Below are positions 44,894 through 54,841 of a DNA stretch of 64,000 nucleotides, in pieces. How positions within the stretch are numbered: position 1 is the first letter of the stretch; each line of letters opens with the position of its first letter. A program made the position numbers and the translations under genes. The notes below the pieces were generated by a model, which worked only from the letters and a program-made list of their open reading frames with translations, did no database searches and had not been told where the DNA came from. The stretch is from Xanthoparmelia taractica (taxonomy: Eukaryota > Ascomycota > Lecanoromycetes > Lecanorales > Parmeliaceae), in contig JANQBS010000192.1 of assembly GCA_033085395.1 (NCBI GenBank), positions 1 through 64,000 of the forward strand. The letters are read 5' to 3'.

Positions 44894-46684
44894 TTAGAAC
44901 CAATCAAAGTCTCCCAAATCTCCCCCTCCATCACCACCGTCTCCTCCGCCGTCTCCGCCATCACCGCCGCGACCACCCCAGGGGTCATCATCACTTCCCC
45001 AAATATCCTCATCCTCTCCAACTTGGCCCGGTTGTTGCTGTTGACTCTGGCCATATCCGGCTTGAGTGGTATCCTGGGGACCGGCTGTGGGAGAAACGTC
45101 ATGCCTGGGTCCATCAGTGCCTCTCTGCATAGCTTCATATCCGGCCACCGTGCCAGCGCCGGCCACAGCGCCTTCGGTCCAACCACCAGAATCCCTATTG
45201 GTTATACCACCCGTTGCACCAGGTGCAGCATTACTAGTTCCTTCCAGGGCACCTGCACCTGCACCTGCTTCAGCTTCGGCACCCTCTGTAGCTGCTCCCC
45301 CGCTACCCATGCCCGGGAACCAGAAAGGCATGAAGCCCATACCTCCGGATCCGCTCTTCCGGCTGAAATAGTCAAAGTCGACACTCACAGCCGTTGCAAG
45401 CATGACAGCTCGCTGATCGAGCGTCATTCCAGAGTCATTTGGATTTTGGAAACCCACCGACTGCTGGCCAGTTTTCGAGATCAAGTGCGTCGGTTCTTGT
45501 GCTAAGCCTACAGAGTCCATTCGTAAAGCGTAGACGCCCGTATCGGTAAAAATTTCACGGCCAAAGCCTGCGAAGTTGCGGTTCACGGACCCGATGAGAC
45601 TGCCTTCATTTGAGAGCAGAGAGAAATCCCATGAGAGAAAGGGCTCATCAACGTAGGCGAATTGATCAAACCGGCCTTCGCTGTTGTACGGTGTCAAGTC
45701 CAATTGCTGTGAATTTGTGAGTGGTTGATTTGCTGGTGAATACGGAGGAGCGCCAGATGTGGCACCAGAACCTCGGGTTTGGCGATGCACGAATAGGTTA
45801 TACTTGCGACGAAGCGGCGCCCACTGTTGCTGCGCTTCTCCTATGATACGCATGTCCCCTAAAGCGAGCCGCGAGACCTGCGCTGTGTCGGGATTGACCT
45901 CAGTAGTAAGGGAGCCGGGGTCGACGTTTGCTACGGTCGTCGATGATGATGGAGATCTGTTTGACTCTTCTACAGGATCATAGATGCCAATCCGACTCGA
46001 TATCCATGAAAACGGCCTGTGGAACTAGCATTCCGTCAGTTCTCACATTCCTTCTTTAGGCCTTCACCAACATACTCTCAAGACCTCCTTCCCTTGCCGA
46101 TCAAACACGTGTGTTGTAAAGCTCCGATGAGTACTAAACATCTGCCGAGCCATCATGCTTCCCATGCCCAACTCTCTCTCTGCCATATAACCAATGTGCC
46201 CTCCCTTTGGATCCATAATAACGTATTTGTTGGCTTGCTCAAATCCCAGCATAACATTCATGAGCTCCAGTTGCCTGGTCACCACTATGGCGGAATTCGA
46301 TAGTATACTTGTAGCCGGATGCGTTTCATTGAGTACGCCATCTGGATCTTCAGGTATGTGGACTGGAGAGAGGAGGTTGTTTGCTTGGGGGTCTTGATCT
46401 CGTAGTGCATCGGATACCGTGTCGACGGACGACTGCTTCGGCTCTTGGCCTTGCGATGAATTCTCTTGGGATTCGAGGTTTTCTTGTTGTCGTTGTCCGG
46501 GCTGTTGCTTAGGAAGCTTTGAGCTCCGGGGCTGTCTTGGTATTGGTTTTGGCGGTGGCGGGCGACGAATGTTGCCTCGAGGACCAGGCGGTAACGCTCG
46601 ACATCGGGGCTTTGATGTCGCGAACGCTCGCAGAAGCGAGCCAGATGGTCGTAGTGCCCGTAGCTGTATATTCGAGGGTAACAT
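44894..46684 (-). CDS. AIM25: Phospholipid scramblase family, AIM25 type (mitochondrial)
   Basis: complement(join(44894..46024,46076..46684)), 579 residues. Fungal Aim25-type proteins carry the scramblase (tubby-like barrel) fold and localise to mitochondria in yeast; their activity is not settled. The amino end MLPSNIQLRALRPSGSLLRAFATSKPRC is basic and amphipathic, which suits matrix import, followed by a Pro/Gln-rich linker. The scramblase domain reads RQLELMNVMLGFEQANKYVIMDPKGGHIGYMAERE, REVLR-FHRPFSWISSRIGIYDP (joined across the 51-bp intron by a CTAG acceptor), GEAQQQWAPLRRKYNLFVHR, FLSWDFSLLSNEGSLIGSVNRNFAGFGREIFTDTGVYALRMD and LDQRAVMLATAVSVDFDYFSR. The carboxyl 150 residues are low-complexity (Gly/Ala, then Gln, then Asp/Gly repeats). 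A start 78 bp further upstream is possible. Confidence 0.88.
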
Positions 46685-46960
46685 TAACCACTGGGTTGTG
46701 GATGGAAGATTATAACGATGATTTGCTGAGAAGAGCGGAAGTCTTGGCCCCTTCTGGAACAAGTAGGTACCTTACCTAGCGTGCCTAGGTATACAGGGCC
46801 ACGGTCAAAGGTTCTTCCGCCACTGTGTCTCCTGGACAATCGCGGGATATCCGTCTTTAGTGTTCTTTTGTCTTGAAGATATACACCCCTCGCACACATA
46901 GAAAACAAACGCAAAGATAAGAACAACGTTTGCATGCAATCAATATAGGTTAATACCACT
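46685..46960. promoter_or_regulatory. Bidirectional promoter, AIM25 and the 669-aa protein
   Basis: A 276-bp interval lies between divergent start codons. The palindromic GTACCTTACCTAGCGTGCC and CTAGGTA motifs near 46765-46790 are noted; their meaning is unknown. Confidence 0.4.
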
Positions 46961-49053
46961 ATGGCCACACTTTTCTCGTCGAAAACGGATCCGAAAGAAG
47001 ATCTACACGTTAATAATGCTGACCTACCCCAATATCAGCCTGTTGCGAACCGCACGAGATCTTCACGGCACGTATCCAAATTACCTGCTGAGACTCAGGT
47101 TGAGGGTCAAGTGGATCACGCAAGAAGAAATATACAAGCAACAATATCCGATGGTGTGAAGGTCAGTGCTCGGTCACAGCGTGTTCCGTCACAGCGTGTT
47201 CCGTCACAACGTGTCCAGCGGCGATTTTACCAAGATCCGGACCTTCAGCTAGGAAATCAAAAATACGAATTAACTTCACCATTAGACACTCACTACTTTC
47301 GACACGATCAGGCCTGGAGATGGTCTTACTTGCAGAGCGAATCACCCTTGAATAGACAGCCATGTTTACACCACTTGGGTAAAGTAGACTGCTGCTTGGA
47401 GCCGGGCAGCCACTTTGACTTTGACCCCTTAACACCACCTCCCCCATCAGACCTAGAAGCACTTCGCAAGACTTGGGAACAAGTAAGACTATAACATGAA
47501 AAGCTTGAAGGTCAGTGCCTAGACGAAAAGCTCTGTCTCCTATCCTGACTAACTGATGTTTCCAGCCTATAAGTGCTATGTCTTCGACCCTGTCGACTAT
47601 CAGTGAGGAGGAGGTACTGGCACCTCGCGGCGGTAGAATCAAATGGAGGGTGCACCTCGATGCCTCTCGAAAATGGACAGATCTGCGAAAGACTGTCGAG
47701 GAAGAACTTCGGGGAGATAGCAGCATACAAGACCAGCTCCAGCGCGCTGGAATATGGTTGGTTCAGGAGACTGAAGACGAGGGATCCGAGATCGAAAAGA
47801 GGATCAGTTATTTAGAAAGAATTGAGCCGACGGTGGAAGCGGAGTGGAGCGTCGGTTTCTGGCAAAAATATTTCTTCAAAGACTGCTCAGCACATGGAAC
47901 AATTCTCCGGATACACCGGGAGAAACGTCAGACCCACACGCTAAAGCGCAAAAATTCTGGCATGCCATCGACCTCCGACAACGGTGTTTCTTCTTCAACA
48001 CAAGAGAATGAGGAGAAGCCTACTGAAAATCGTTATCCACCCCTCTTACCGAACAAACAGCTGCGACACTCGGTTCTTGTTTCCGAGACCCCTTACGACG
48101 TGGATCCCGACCGGCTGAAGAACGGCTACGCATTCAGCGATATCTCTTACGCGATCGACATAGGCGAAGACGTAAGCCAGGAAGATCTCGTTCTAATTAG
48201 GAGTCTCCCTACTATCCGGCTATACAAACATGTAAATCACTACCTGGAGGGTGAAAAAGTAGAAATCAAACCTCTAAAGAATGAACATTGGTCTGGCGAC
48301 CAGACCTACAAATTCGCTGTGCGCTATCTAACCCTCGCGGGTATGACCATGCTTCACGAGTATCTTAAGCTCTGCTACATGAGTTCGAAAGACGAGGATT
48401 TCTTCCCCGAGCCCGAAGATCTCAGTATCCAACTTATTGTTGCCGTCGGCTGCACCGCCTCGCACTACATCCACAGAATCCGTCATGAGCCGGAGGTAGG
48501 ACAACCTCTTAAGTACGAATCTTATTGGTTAACCAATTTCAATTTAAAAGAAGCTGGTGAGCGCAACAGATTTCGTGAAAGACTCAACGAAATCCACGTC
48601 CTACACGTTACGACTTTCAAAAAAGCTATAAAAGAGAAGTTAGAGGAAGTTCTTGCTTTAGGAAAGCGCGAGATCTGCCGTCGACTCAACGAGCGGACTC
48701 ACAAGGGTGTGCGATTCCTTCGTACAGTGCGTAATGATGTATGGGGAATCGGTGTCAAATGCGATGGCGAAAATCAGACTATTCCTACTCCTCCGCCCTT
48801 AAATATGAGGTCTACCACTTCTAACATCACCAAAGCCCAAGAATTCAAAGACGACAAAGGTGGCGCTTTGGCAGCATTTATACCCCAAACTTCCACTCTT
48901 GAAGAGCGTACGAAGGACGGAAGACCCAGGTGCCGAGCATTACAACAACGATCAAAATTACAATGCAAGAACACTACCCGAAAGGGTCAATTGTCATGCG
49001 GGATAGAGGCTCACCAAAGATTGGTGAAAGATCAGCTCGCCGACAGTCCTTAG
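46961..49053 (+). CDS. Unrecognised 669-aa protein with C-terminal Cys/His motif
   Basis: join(46961..47482,47566..49053), 669 residues. I do not recognise the family. The 83-bp intron has a GTAAGA donor, a CTGACTAACTGA branch region and a CAG acceptor, and it keeps frame. The amino third is disordered and basic, with a three-fold QRVPS-type repeat (47174-47218). The centre looks globular: EVLAPRGGRIKWRVHLDASRK, then DLVLIRSLPTIRLYKHVNHY, YKFAVRYLTLAGMTMLHEYLKLCYM, IQLIVAVGCTASHYIHRI. A helical charged part follows (FKKAIKEKLEEVLALGKREI). The end holds RCRALQQRSKLQCKNTTRKG and then QLSCGIEAH, that is C-x10-C-x8-C-x4-H, like the small Cys/His zinc-binding modules found at the ends of DNA-associated and other proteins (DUF5763-like spacing). 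The role is unknown. Absence of decay marks over 2 kb argues that it is functional. Confidence 0.7.
47174..47218 (+). repeat. Three 15-bp tandem repeats inside the 669-aa gene
   Basis: TCACAGCGTGTTCCG occurs at 47174-47188 and 47189-47203. A diverged third copy, TCACAACGTGTCCAG, is at 47204-47218. The repeats encode SQRVP, SQRVP and SQRVQ, so length variation here keeps the frame. Confidence 0.9.
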
Positions 49054-49901
49054 CTTCCACATTCTGTCTCGCTGTTGCCGCCTGGTCCGTCGCGCAGCAA
49101 TGCACCCGAGATATCTACAGCTACGTCCAAATCCACTCGGAAAACTTGATGGATCACTAGACCGAACGGCTATGGAGGAGCAGAGCATATCGCTAAGACT
49201 GCTAGGAGGTTACTAGAGATTGCTTAGAGCGATGATGTGTTATGTATGATATGAAAGAAAAGTTCGAAGAAAGCTTCGATGTCTTGCCGAAAGCTACCCC
49301 TGTGATTCAGACTGTGACTGCCTATGCCGCTCGCTTTCTAGCGATTCCCTGAGGTATTTGACCTGCCAAGTCCCAAGAGGGTCTCGTGTGCATGATAGGA
49401 GCTGAGTGTACAATTTCATGGCCTACTGAGTCTGATAAAAAGTATAGGGAAAGGAACAGCATCAGCCCGGTTCAGGTGTACTGTTGAGAAATAAGTCGTC
49501 GGGTAGTAGATATATTGCCGGTGAAGTCTGTTATGTAGCCCTGATATGAAACGCCTGAAATCGTGGAGAAATCGATCAACATGCGCGATTAACGACAGGC
49601 GGGTTTCCTCTTGACACCTCATAGGACACCGACAGGATGCCGATATATATACCGTCTGTACATCATCCCATGACAGTCATACAAGCGGGCATTGGATGCT
49701 GAGGTCCGTGTTGAAAAGAAGGAAAAAGAAGGAAAGCGATTTGAAGTGGAACATTTCGTGAAAAGCGCGGGCCGTGATTAATCCGTTCTGCCGAGGCTTC
49801 CGCCCGCTTTTCCTTGGCGCCGGAGTGGTGAATCCATGACTGAATAGCATCATCACTGAGCCCACCGCAATCGTTCTACATTATTGGAAAGACCAGGCAT
49901 C
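49054..49901. other. Intergenic, 0.85 kb, SDH3 promoter side
   Basis: No coding frames with family signals. It separates two co-directional genes. Confidence 0.5.
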
Positions 49902-50776
49902 ATGTTGGCTCAAAGAATCTCTCAGCAATCCGCCCGGCGGTGTAAGTCCATCTAAATCCTTTCGGGCGAAAACCCGCAGCAAGTGATCAATGGCTAACCA
50001 AAGACCCCAAGTCCTCCTCGCCCAGCAACCCACTCTATCCAGACTCGCCCCGCCAGCAGCCATAGCAGCAAACAGATTACGGCCTCAAGCCCGGTACGTC
50101 CTTAACAGAAACCTCCTTCCGCAAACCCCTCACGGACCCCTCCTTTACGCCCGTCCTTCCTCAACCTACCGGCTCACCGCTCCCTCCCGAAAAACGATGC
50201 AGCTAACACGTCCCGTAACAACCTAGACATGTCGCCTTCCAGCCCTCCGCCACGGACCCCCCCGCGCAAACACAGCCGGCGAAGCCCGCAGACGAGTACG
50301 CCATCCTCGCCGCCCAACGCCGCAACCGGCCCATCTCTCCCCACCTCTCCATCTACCAGCCCCAAATGACCTGGTACGCATCCGCCTTCAACCGCATCAC
50401 CGGCAGCGTCCTCTCGGGCGGCCTCTACATCTTCGGCGCCGCGTACCTGGTTTCGCCGCTGCTGGGCTGGCACCTCGAGTCGGCCGCCATAGCGGAGTGG
50501 TTCGGCGGCTTCGGCGCCGTGAGCAAGGGCGTCTTGAAGTTTGGGATTTCGTGGCCGTTTACGTTTCATGCTTGGAACGGCATCAGGCATTTGACGTGGG
50601 ATACCGGCAGGGAACTCGGGAATAGGCAGGTGCAGGTTACCGGGTGGATTGTGGTAGCGTTGTCGATGGTGAGTAGCACCGTGTTGGCGTTCGTGGGGAC
50701 GGGAAATGGCAAGAACAAGGGGAAGGAAGAGGGTGATGAGGGCTGGAAGAGCGAATTCAAGAATTGGAAGGGTTAA
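49902..50776 (+). CDS. SDH3: Succinate dehydrogenase cytochrome b subunit (SDHC)
   Basis: join(49902..49941,50012..50093,50227..50776), 223 residues. It is the inner-membrane anchor of complex II that binds heme b and ubiquinone. The amino end MLAQRISQQSARRFLLAQQP is a matrix presequence assembled from two small exons (40 and 82 nt). Then come a Pro/Ala linker and RRNRPISPHLSIYQPQMTWY, the conserved SDHC opening whose Ser and Arg line the quinone site, with NRITGSVLSGGLYIFGAAYLV (helix 1). Next is KFGISWPFTFHAWNGIRHLTWDTGREL, carrying the heme-ligand histidine and the HxxxGxRHxxxD signature, and then VTGWIVVALSMVSSTVLAF (helix 3). Introns are 70 and 133 bp and both keep frame. The coding strand turns from very C-rich to G-rich within exon 3. 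Confidence 0.92.
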
Positions 50777-52112
50777 CGGTTGGATTTTGAAGCGAGAAGG
50801 AGCTGGGTTCATTCTTGTACAGAGCTTTCACACAATCATGATTCTTTTCGGGTGTCCACCATGTCATTGACATGGCTGAATGTTGCGCTGTGAATATAAT
50901 CTATTATCTGCCCTCTTCTACCTACCATTAATGCTCCGCCCAAGGGCCATCTTTCCCTCCATTAATCTGTCTTTGAGACGACCTTTCTACCCTACCCTCT
51001 CCAGAAGCCAAAGTAGCCTTTGGCAAGACTAAGCGAGGCTAATCAACCAGAAACCGTTTCCTGCTGCAGAATTTAAGCGCGGCCCTCTGTTTCCACGGAT
51101 ACCGTTCACTTACTGCAAACACTGACAATCGCGTTTTTTTCTCTGTGTCCCAAACCTCTCGTTCCCCTCGCTCAAGACAACCTTCACCGTCACTGCAGGA
51201 CTTTTCATTCTCGGAGGTGAGGAATGTGAAGCATTTCGGGCCTTTCGATGACTGTAACGGGATGCCGGCAGATCCGGAGGGTCTTTGATAGGGAGTTGCG
51301 GTGGATTGCAGTAGTGTCATTGGCTCGGTCCGTCGGCCAAGTGATCCGCGCAAAAGTGCCATTCGCTTGTGCTAGGATGAGTGATCGAATAGTAGCAAGC
51401 CCTTTTCTCGCAATTGCTCGGGCTGGGTGGGGGTGGAGGCGGTGGGGGTGGTGCTTGAGGACGGTCGTTCCACCAGGACATGATCTACCGGACTGGAATG
51501 GCGGTCTGCGGTCGAAAATGAGAATCGAAAGAGGGGTTTGCAGCTTCAGAAGTCCTGTTAGATGGGAGGAAGATGCGGTGATGCAAATGAGATGAGATGG
51601 CAGAAACGCTCCCTGGGCAGGTGGGTTATATACACCATGCTGACGTTGCCCCCCAAATAGACGAAAACAATCAGATGATGCCTAACATTGACGGTGTGGA
51701 CATTCCCTGGACAGGCTACCAGCACGGGCCTTCAGCGCGGACATAGCTCTCTTTTAAGACAAGAACGATGAAGTGTTTGTTACTGAATGGGACGATGGCA
51801 TACGAAACTGTGGAAACGGTTGGGTGCGTACATATATCGATGCCCAACACCGTATACAAAACAATATTGGTCTGTGCTTTCTGTTAAAACATCACGAAAG
51901 AAATCTAATCTATACGACCCACACACCGCGAAGAAAGAGCTTTACATAAAAGTGTTCCTAGCCCAAAGAGCTTTTGTTCTTCTGCCTAACAGAACGGAAT
52001 GGAGCGACTGAACAGCGCACAGTAAATCACGCACCAGCAGGAGAAAGCCAGCCCGTTGGAGGAAGTTGGAGCTGTCCTCTCGAGACACTTCACCACTCGC
52101 CGCTGACAAATC
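50777..52112. other. Intergenic, 1.3 kb, with one candidate small gene
   Basis: Apart from the candidate small reading frame at 51317-51481 (listed separately), nothing coding is recognised. A TATATAA on the minus strand near 51626-51632 could serve that frame. Confidence 0.45.
51317..51481 (-). CDS. Candidate 54-aa Pro-rich/Cys protein, maybe frameshifted
   Basis: The ATG at 51481 opens MSWWNDRPQA, then an eleven-residue stretch of almost only Pro, then SNCEKRACYYSITHPS and EWHFCADH before a TGA at 51317-51319. Upstream lie a pyrimidine-rich leader and a minus-strand TATATAA about 145 bp before the ATG, a good fungal promoter layout. In the next frame a protein-like stretch continues without a gap (51362 down to 51039: KCFTFLTSENEKSCSDGEGC, ERGEREVW), ending near a GTAAGTG donor-like site. 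I see no GT donor that would join the two frames, so this is either a short real protein or a frameshifted longer one. No family is recognised. Confidence 0.3.
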   Translation of the reverse strand: MSWWNDRPQAPPPPPPPPPSPSNCEKRACYYSITHPSTSEWHFCADHLADGPSQ

Positions 52113-52575
52113 CTAGTCATCGTCGGACAAATCGTATACAACCGGTTGCGTCAGCGTCCCTTACGGTTGACTCAGCATTTCAGGACCGTTCTCTAGCTTC
52201 ACACGGATACAACTTACCATGCACAGACGATGAGAGCTTCTTGGAAGTCATCAACGTCTTTGAGAATATGAAGGACGTTCTTGATTGGCCGGTTGGGGCC
52301 GAACGGGGAGGCGTAGAGGGGGGCGTTGGGCTAACAGACATTCGCGTTGGCGAATGACCCGGTAAGCGCTCTTCCGGCGGTAGATTCGGCGTCGACGGGG
52401 GATTCGCGGGGAAACGGCGGCAAGTGGCTTTCTCATCGGATTCTGCTGCATGATTGGCTTTGAGCAGGTGCAGGTGGTGTTCATCTCTAGTGGCGTTAGG
52501 AGATGACTCCGGCGGAGTGGCTGGTCGATCGTGGGGGGAAGTGTACGAGAATGATTTGTTTGCCTTGTTCATTTT
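52113..52575 (-). CDS. Hypothetical Ser/Pro-rich small protein, 134 aa
   Basis: complement(join(52113..52159,52218..52575)), 134 residues. The family is unknown. It is Ser/Pro/Thr-rich with several SPT/TPP and RxxS-type sites (SFSYTSPHDRPATPPESSP, TRMSVSPTPPSTPPRSAP), as in disordered phosphoproteins. The case for a gene is a well-formed 58-bp intron: GTAAGT donor, TGCTGAGTC branch, GTAAG acceptor. Its removal replaces a random tail with a short ending, VVYDLSDDD-stop. Alternative in-frame starts lie at 52662 and 52731. Without homology it remains a prediction. Confidence 0.4.
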
Positions 52576-54328
52576 GTGGTACGAAGCGGCAGGTAGCACT
52601 GTGGAAGGAACGGGTGGATGACCGAGTTGATTATATACGGGACTTTCAATTGGCCTTGCCATGTGGTACAATTTCAGAGGTCCCCAAAGACTGGCGGTGA
52701 AGAGCCTGAGGAAACCAATTTCAGCCCACAATATATGTGGTATGCTCTGAGAGGTTCCTGGAAAGGTCGCGGCAACATTACAGCGTCAACCATTTGCAGG
52801 TTGCAAGACATTTGGTGAGGTCGACACCCTGCAAAGGCCATGTGCTGGTCGTGCAGAGGCGGCAAACCCGGTTCTTGGAAACAAAGTTGTTGTTCCTGAA
52901 CGGGAATCTTGGGCATCAGAGAGCGTTAAGGGGAAGACTGCTTTCGAATTGGGCTAGGGTAGTACAGCTCATATTCGATGGCAATCTTGATGAGCTGTGT
53001 AGTGGTCCTGTTCCTTTGATGCTGGGTACCTTTTCGCACTCGGGTCAACGTTGTTTCGTGGACGTGTTCGGATTTATGCACCTATGCGTGTTGCTGCCCA
53101 ACTACGGATGGGGGCGGGATTTGAACCTGCAGATTGAATTTCTATGGCTGAAAGTTGGGGGTTTCAGATGGCAAGGATCTGGACGATGGATTAATGTTCC
53201 TGATTTTGGGAGGTGTGGCCCGCTGCAGATAATGTGGAGCATTCCGAGGATCACGTGACTTTGTCAAGCCAAATCTTGGAATAAAGCATTGGTCGATCTG
53301 CAACCCCCCAAAAATGACAGCCAATCATTTGGTTGCATAAGCGATATCGTTGACGCTCTCCTAGAAAATGAAACGTGCAGCGAAACAGGAGGAACCACAA
53401 AGATTGTGACACCCGATTCTGGTCAGTAAGTTGACAAAACATGCTTCCAAACGGATGTCCTGGGCAGGAATCTGGTCTCAGTGAGCCTGAATTTGTCCAA
53501 AATTAAGCGCTAGAGACCGGAGCTGGAAGCAGAAGCCAATCTCCACGGATATCCCTTTGTCGAATAAGGCCACAGAACCATGGCCCGACGAGAAGCCCAG
53601 TCCCAGGAAATCCTCGTTTCCGTAATAGGTATTATATGGGATATGAAAATGCCTTCTTGTGAAGCGGAAGCTCCGCACTAAAGAGCCTATGAATGTCGCA
53701 GGCGATGGTGGCGGCAAATTTTTTGCAAACTAGCTATTTCGGGACCACCAACCCCGAGCCTTGAATAAGGGTTCAGACTTCTACTGGAAATACTGCTGCC
53801 TTCAGCTCCCGTAACCGCATGCTTCGACATACCTGTTCGGTCGTCTCCGTCAGGCTTGCGGATAACAGCAGGTGTGAGTGGAGCTGGATTAAGGCAGCGT
53901 CCCGATCCTTCATAATTGGCTCGCCCAGACGTACCTTCTCATTGGCCAACGTCCATGCATTCTGTCAGTCGAGTGTGGCCCCATACTGAATCTCCCATCC
54001 ACGGGGAAAGGCCAAAAGCATCATGTCTGAAATATGCTCTCAATGGAAGAATTTGGCCGAATGTTGTGCATGAGGTCGGAGAAAGATGGACTGTGTATGG
54101 CCAATCCGGGGCTGCCACGCCCCTTCCGCGTAAGCTAGAAATGACGTCTTCCGAATCATCTCCCCACGTCCCGAACGTCTGTAAATATTCAAAAAGCACC
54201 CCCCACTTTTTTCCCTGGCTTCGAGAACGCGTCTCCTGCTGCGGCCTTGCGAGACCGAGAAGTGCACGGAGCAAAGTTCAAGATTTGACCTGCAATAACG
54301 CTGGTTCCAAAGTCTCTACCTGATCACC
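52576..54328. other. Intergenic, 1.75 kb, no gene recognised
   Basis: There are several frames of 60-170 codons on both strands, overlapping each other and without family signals. The longest (52737-53258, +) has an untypical Leu/Arg/Trp-rich composition and no promoter-like leader. Confidence 0.45.
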
Positions 54329-54841
54329 ATGTGTGACTGGATGCGGGTTACCTATCGGTGCGGGCATACCCGCGAATTCTACACATATGAATGCAGCATC
54401 TACCTGTCTGGGCGCAGAGGGTGTGCCCTGACGCGCCATGAGTTAGTCCAATTGCATCGTCCGGTTGTCGGGGGGTCCGCACTGATCACTAAAACAGCAG
54501 CACGGCGTACGAGAAGTGCAGTACGTCCCCCGTGCTTGGGACTTCATCTTGTGGCCTCACATGGCCCAATAGATGTTGACGGATTGAACCTTTAGGTCCT
54601 TGCAGAGAAGAGGAAGCAAGACGTAAGAGAGCTGCACAGATTAGGAGAGAGGTCGAACTCGATAGAGCGAGGGCTCGTAGATGATCGCTGGAATGCATAT
54701 GACATGAATCAGCAAGCGGTTACCAGCCGAGCAGGTAGACAGTGCATGACGGCGGCGGACAATTACCTCTCTCAGCCGAAAGTGATTGTGCTCCAGAATG
54801 ATGCCATTCGTGCAGGTCATGTTCCTTTGCATTCTTCATGA
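54329..54841 (+). CDS. Hypothetical MCDW-type Cys/His protein, 145 aa
   Basis: join(54329..54520,54596..54841), 145 residues. The opening MCDWMRVTYRCGHTREFYTY resembles the CGH-containing amino end of a class of small uncharacterised ascomycete proteins that begin MCDW/MCxx...CGH; that similarity is from memory of the pattern. The 75-bp intron (GTACGT donor, GTTGACGGATTGAAC branch region, TTTAG acceptor) joins to a charged helical carboxyl part (LAEKRKQDVRELHRLGERSN). Later cysteines usual for a second metal site are not evident, so the gene may be diverged or decaying. Its strand and promoter are plausible. Confidence 0.45.

Noticed and set aside
50174..50812. 212-codon minus-strand frame opposite SDH3
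   Set aside because: Result of high GC and skewed composition; the SDHC motifs on the plus strand are decisive.
53105..53135. tRNA-like B-box (GGTTCAAATCC on the minus strand)
   Set aside because: The predicted T-stem has a mismatch, and no matching acceptor strand, A-box or anticodon arm is found upstream.
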